This document shows, one piece after another, positions 61,306 through 64,000 of a stretch of 64,000 nucleotides of DNA. Position 1 is the stretch's first letter. Each line of letters opens with the position of its first letter. The stretch spans positions 42,600 to 106,599 of the forward strand of contig NZ_JAERTZ010000033.1 of the NCBI RefSeq assembly GCF_016746085.1, in the 5' to 3' direction. Below the pieces are notes generated by a model that was not told the DNA's origin, searched no databases, and saw nothing but the letters and a program-made list of their open reading frames with translations. Source of the DNA: Zobellella iuensis (lineage in GTDB: Bacteria; Pseudomonadota; Gammaproteobacteria; Enterobacterales; Aeromonadaceae). Position numbers and translations under genes: made by a program.

Positions 61306-62763
61306 ATGCATATACGCACAATTATCCGCATCGTGGGCATCTTGGTGGCCTTGTTCAGTGTCACCATGCTGGCACCGGCTCTGGTGGCCTATCTCTACCG
61401 GGACGGGGCGGGTCTCGATTTCTTCAGCGCCTTCATCATCTGCCTTATTCTGGGATTGTCGCTATGGTTCCCCAACCGGACCCATAACAAGGAGTTGCGG
61501 GCCAAGGAAGGCTTCCTGATCGTGGTGCTGTTCTGGACGGTGCTGGGCAGTGTGGGTGCCATACCCTTTATGCTCAGTGCCGAACCCGGTATGACGATGG
61601 CGGAGGCCTTTTTCGAGTCGTTTTCCGGGCTGACCACCACAGGCGCCACCGTGATCAGCGGCCTGGATGAACTGCCCAAGGCGATACTGTTCTACCGGCA
61701 AATGCTGCAATGGCTGGGCGGCATGGGTATCATAGTGCTGGCGGTGGCCATACTGCCCATACTGGGTATCGGCGGCATGCAGCTGTTTCGGGCCGAGATC
61801 CCGGGGCCGGTCAAGGACAACAAGGTGGCGCCCCGCATCGCGGAAACCGCCAAGACCCTCTGGTATATCTATCTGGTGCTGACCATCGCCTGTGCCCTGC
61901 TGCTGTGGCTGGCGGGGATGAACCTGTTCGACGCCATCTGCCACTCCTTCTCTACCGTGGCGATAGGCGGCTTTTCCACCTACGATGCCAGTATCGGCCA
62001 TTTCAACAGCTCCATGATCAACCTGATCATAGTGGTGTTCCTGATGATTGCGGGAGTCAACTTCACCCTGCATTTCGCCGCCTTTGCCAACAGGGGCATG
62101 CGGTTGTCGGTGTATCGCATGGACCCGGAAGTGAAGGCCTTTATCGGGGTGCAGCTGGTGTTGACCCTGATCTGCATGTCGGTGCTGATGGCTCACCGGG
62201 TGTATGCCGACCCCTGGCAGGCACTGGACCAGTCCCTGTTCCAGGCGGTGTCCATTTCCACTACCGCAGGTTTCAGTACCACCGGTTTTGCCGAGTGGCC
62301 GCTGTTTCTGCCGGTATTGCTGATGTTCGCTTCCTGTATCGGGGGCTGTGCCGGTAGCACCGGTGGTGGTATAAAAGTGGTCCGGATTATGCTTTTGAAT
62401 CTGCAGGGGATAAGGGAGCTCAAGCGACTTATTCATCCCCGTGCCGTCTATCGAATAAAACTTGGCAACAAGGCGCTAGCTGATAGAGTGGTGGAGGCGG
62501 TATGGGGCTTTTTTGCCGCCTATGCCCTGGTGTTTGTGATTTGCATGCTGGCCCTTCTGGCTACCGGTATGGACGAGCTGACGGCCTTTACCGCGGTGGT
62601 GGCAACCCTCAACAACCTCGGGCCGGGGTTGGGGGAGGTGGCAGCCAACTTCGGCGCTACTACCGATGCCGCCAAGTGGATCATGATCCTGGCCATGTTA
62701 TTTGGGCGTCTTGAAATTTTTACCTTATTGGTGCTGTTTACGCCTGCCTTCTGGCGAAGCTAA
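61306..62763 (+). CDS. trkH: Trk potassium uptake system protein TrkH
   Basis: 485 residues, the K+-translocating subunit of the Trk system, with four membrane-pore-membrane repeats. Selectivity-filter segments are visible as SGLTTTGATVI near 108, STVAIGGFST near 218, STTAGFSTTGF near 320 and ATLNNLGPGLGEV near 440. It works with TrkA (not in the window). Ten bases separate it from hemG. Confidence 0.96.
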   Translation: MHIRTIIRIVGILVALFSVTMLAPALVAYLYRDGAGLDFFSAFIICLILGLSLWFPNRTHNKELRAKEGFLIVVLFWTVLGSVGAIPFMLSAEPGMTMAEAFFESFSGLTTTGATVISGLDELPKAILFYRQMLQWLGGMGIIVLAVAILPILGIGGMQLFRAEIPGPVKDNKVAPRIAETAKTLWYIYLVLTIACALLLWLAGMNLFDAICHSFSTVAIGGFSTYDASIGHFNSSMINLIIVVFLMIAGVNFTLHFAAFANRGMRLSVYRMDPEVKAFIGVQLVLTLICMSVLMAHRVYADPWQALDQSLFQAVSISTTAGFSTTGFAEWPLFLPVLLMFASCIGGCAGSTGGGIKVVRIMLLNLQGIRELKRLIHPRAVYRIKLGNKALADRVVEAVWGFFAAYALVFVICMLALLATGMDELTAFTAVVATLNNLGPGLGEVAANFGATTDAAKWIMILAMLFGRLEIFTLLVLFTPAFWRS

Positions 62764-62772
62764 GAGGAGTCT

Positions 62773-63297
62773 ATGGGAAAACTGTTGGTACTTTATTCGT
62801 CTCGCAATGGTCAGACGACAAAAATCATTGATGCGATGCGGGATGAATTTACCGGTTATGAAGTGGAAATGGCGGATTTGCATACTCTGCCCAAAAAAAA
62901 CCTCAGCAAGTACGATAAGGTGCTGATTGGGGCTTCCGTTCGTTATGGCCATTTTCACGACAGCCTGTACACCTTTGTCCATACCCATAGTGAGCAGCTG
63001 GAAGTGGCTGACTCGGCTTTCTTCTGCGTCTGTCTCACCGCCAGGAAGCCGGAAAAGGCCGAACCTAAAAATAACGCCTACATCAAGCAGTTCCTGGCCA
63101 AGTCGCCCTGGCGGCCAAGAACCACAGGGGTTTTTGCCGGAGCCCTGAAGTACAGTGAGTACAACTGGTGGCAAACCCTTATTATCAGACTGATCATGAA
63201 AATTACCGGTGGCAGCACCGATAGCAGCCGGGATCTGGAGTTTACCGATTGGGACAAGGTCAAGGATTTTGCCCGCCAGTTCGTCCGCCAGCGCTAG
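62773..63297 (+). CDS. hemG: Menaquinone-dependent protoporphyrinogen oxidase HemG
   Basis: 174 residues, flavodoxin-like. FMN-binding loop LYSSRNGQTTKI at the N-terminus, VLIGASVRYGHFHD near 52 and the HemG-specific insertion (KSPWRPRTTGVFAGALKYSEYNWW) that confers protoporphyrinogen oxidation. It performs the penultimate heme synthesis step, passing electrons to quinone. GAGGAGTCT precedes the start. It ends in a terminator directly before the rRNA promoters. Confidence 0.95.
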   Translation: MGKLLVLYSSRNGQTTKIIDAMRDEFTGYEVEMADLHTLPKKNLSKYDKVLIGASVRYGHFHDSLYTFVHTHSEQLEVADSAFFCVCLTARKPEKAEPKNNAYIKQFLAKSPWRPRTTGVFAGALKYSEYNWWQTLIIRLIMKITGGSTDSSRDLEFTDWDKVKDFARQFVRQR

Positions 63298-63320
63298 GGA
63301 TCAGTTCATAAAGTGTTCAT

Positions 63321-63363
63321 AAAGGCGCTTTTGGCTCATTTTATGTCCAAAGTCGCCTTTTTT
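63321..63363 (+). terminator. Terminator of the yigZ-trkH-hemG unit
   Basis: AAAGGCG-CTTTTGG pairs with CCAAAG-T-CGCCTTT and runs into T residues; it isolates hemG from the rRNA promoters. Confidence 0.8.
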
Positions 63364-63385
63364 AATAAAAATGTCAAAAAAGCCC

Positions 63386-63413
63386 TTGCGCAAAAAACGC
63401 GGCTGCCTATAAT
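63386..63413 (+). promoter_or_regulatory. rRNA operon promoter P1
   Basis: TTGCGC-N16-TATAAT followed by a GC-rich discriminator (GCGCATCC), typical of stringently controlled rrn P1. An A/T-rich UP-element-like stretch (63361-63380) lies upstream. Confidence 0.8.
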
Positions 63414-63478
63414 GCGCATCCACTGACACGGCGCAACCCGCCGGGTCGCAAGCGGCAAAAAAACTTCGGTTTTAACGC

Positions 63479-63506
63479 TTGACGAATAAAAAGGACGGCG
63501 TAGAAT
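63479..63506 (+). promoter_or_regulatory. rRNA operon promoter P2
   Basis: TTGACG-N16-TAGAAT, 93 bases after P1, the usual tandem arrangement. Confidence 0.75.
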
Positions 63507-63534
63507 ACGCAGCCCTGACCCGATAAAGGTCAAC

Positions 63535-63545
63535 GCTCTTTAACA
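63535..63545 (+). promoter_or_regulatory. rrn boxA antitermination site
   Basis: GCTCTTTAACA in the rRNA leader matches the Nus-factor boxA element of gammaproteobacterial rrn operons. Confidence 0.85.
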
Positions 63546-63659
63546 ATCTATCAAGCAAACTGTGTGGGCACTCGCAGTAGTTGGGAAACAAAAATATTGT
63601 TTTTCAATGTCTGTCGAAGTGCACAAACACTTCAGCAATTCATTGAGTATCAAAATCTT

Positions 63660-64000
<341 letters not shown>

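Overview
The window is chromosomal DNA of a high-GC gammaproteobacterium. Several things point to the Aeromonadales (Oceanimonas, Zobellella or Oceanisphaera type): the gene order rpmH-rnpA-yidD-yidC-mnmE, dnaA-dnaN-recF-gyrB, glyQS-tag, fadBA/yigZ-trkH-hemG-16S rRNA, and the first 340 bases of the 16S gene. That assignment is inferred from gene order and remembered family sequences; no search was run. The window lies near the replication origin: it carries dnaA, a perfect parS palindrome in recF and two further parS-like sites.

Layout. 1-5.5 kb: urea ABC transporter urtA(partial)BCDE. 5.8-9.2 kb: a periplasmic DUF4168 protein divergent from a histidine kinase/NtrC-type regulator pair, with a sigma-54-like promoter facing the DUF4168 gene. 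9.2-12.6 kb: a RidA-like protein, a MOSC-flavin-ferredoxin fusion reductase and a J-domain protein. 12.8-22.9 kb: a lactate utilisation cluster (lldP, lldEFG, a D-lactate dehydrogenase of Dld-II type) with a divergent LysR regulator and a Gfo/Idh/MocA oxidoreductase. Between lldG and the dehydrogenase lie three tandem 86-bp copies of the end of lldG. 23-34.8 kb: a mixed accessory stretch with a YeiH-type exporter and LysR gene, a NemR/NemA-like pair with two palindromic operators, a chemoreceptor, YehS plus an RRM protein, a PPK2-type kinase, an Lrp/EamA pair, a PDC-sensor-like membrane protein and a LysE/LysR pair.

34.8-48.1 kb: the core block mnmE-yidC-yidD-rnpA-rpmH, then a cystine-type ABC transporter and azurin inserted before dnaA-dnaN-recF-gyrB. 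48.1-49.3 kb: a frameshifted, truncated ilvD-like remnant, then an IbpA-type small heat-shock gene with a sigma-32 promoter and a ROSE-like RNA thermometer. 49.3-56.9 kb: avtA, an ABM-family protein, glyS-glyQ, tag, a YiaD-like lipoprotein, an AEC transporter and tusA. 57-63.3 kb: fadA-fadB, yigZ, trkH and hemG. The window ends in an rRNA operon with tandem P1/P2 promoters, boxA and the 5' part of 16S rRNA.

Intergenic spaces carry a dispersed hairpin repeat (stem ACTCCCGC/GCGGGAGT) in four copies and a second GC-rich inverted-repeat family. I see no prophage, insertion sequence with a transposase, CRISPR array or tRNA. The most unusual local structures are the tandem lldG-tail cassettes, the heavily hairpinned lldP-lldE spacer, the sigma-54/DUF4168/two-component locus, and the origin-linked signals (parS sites and Dam-site clusters at dnaA and rpmH).
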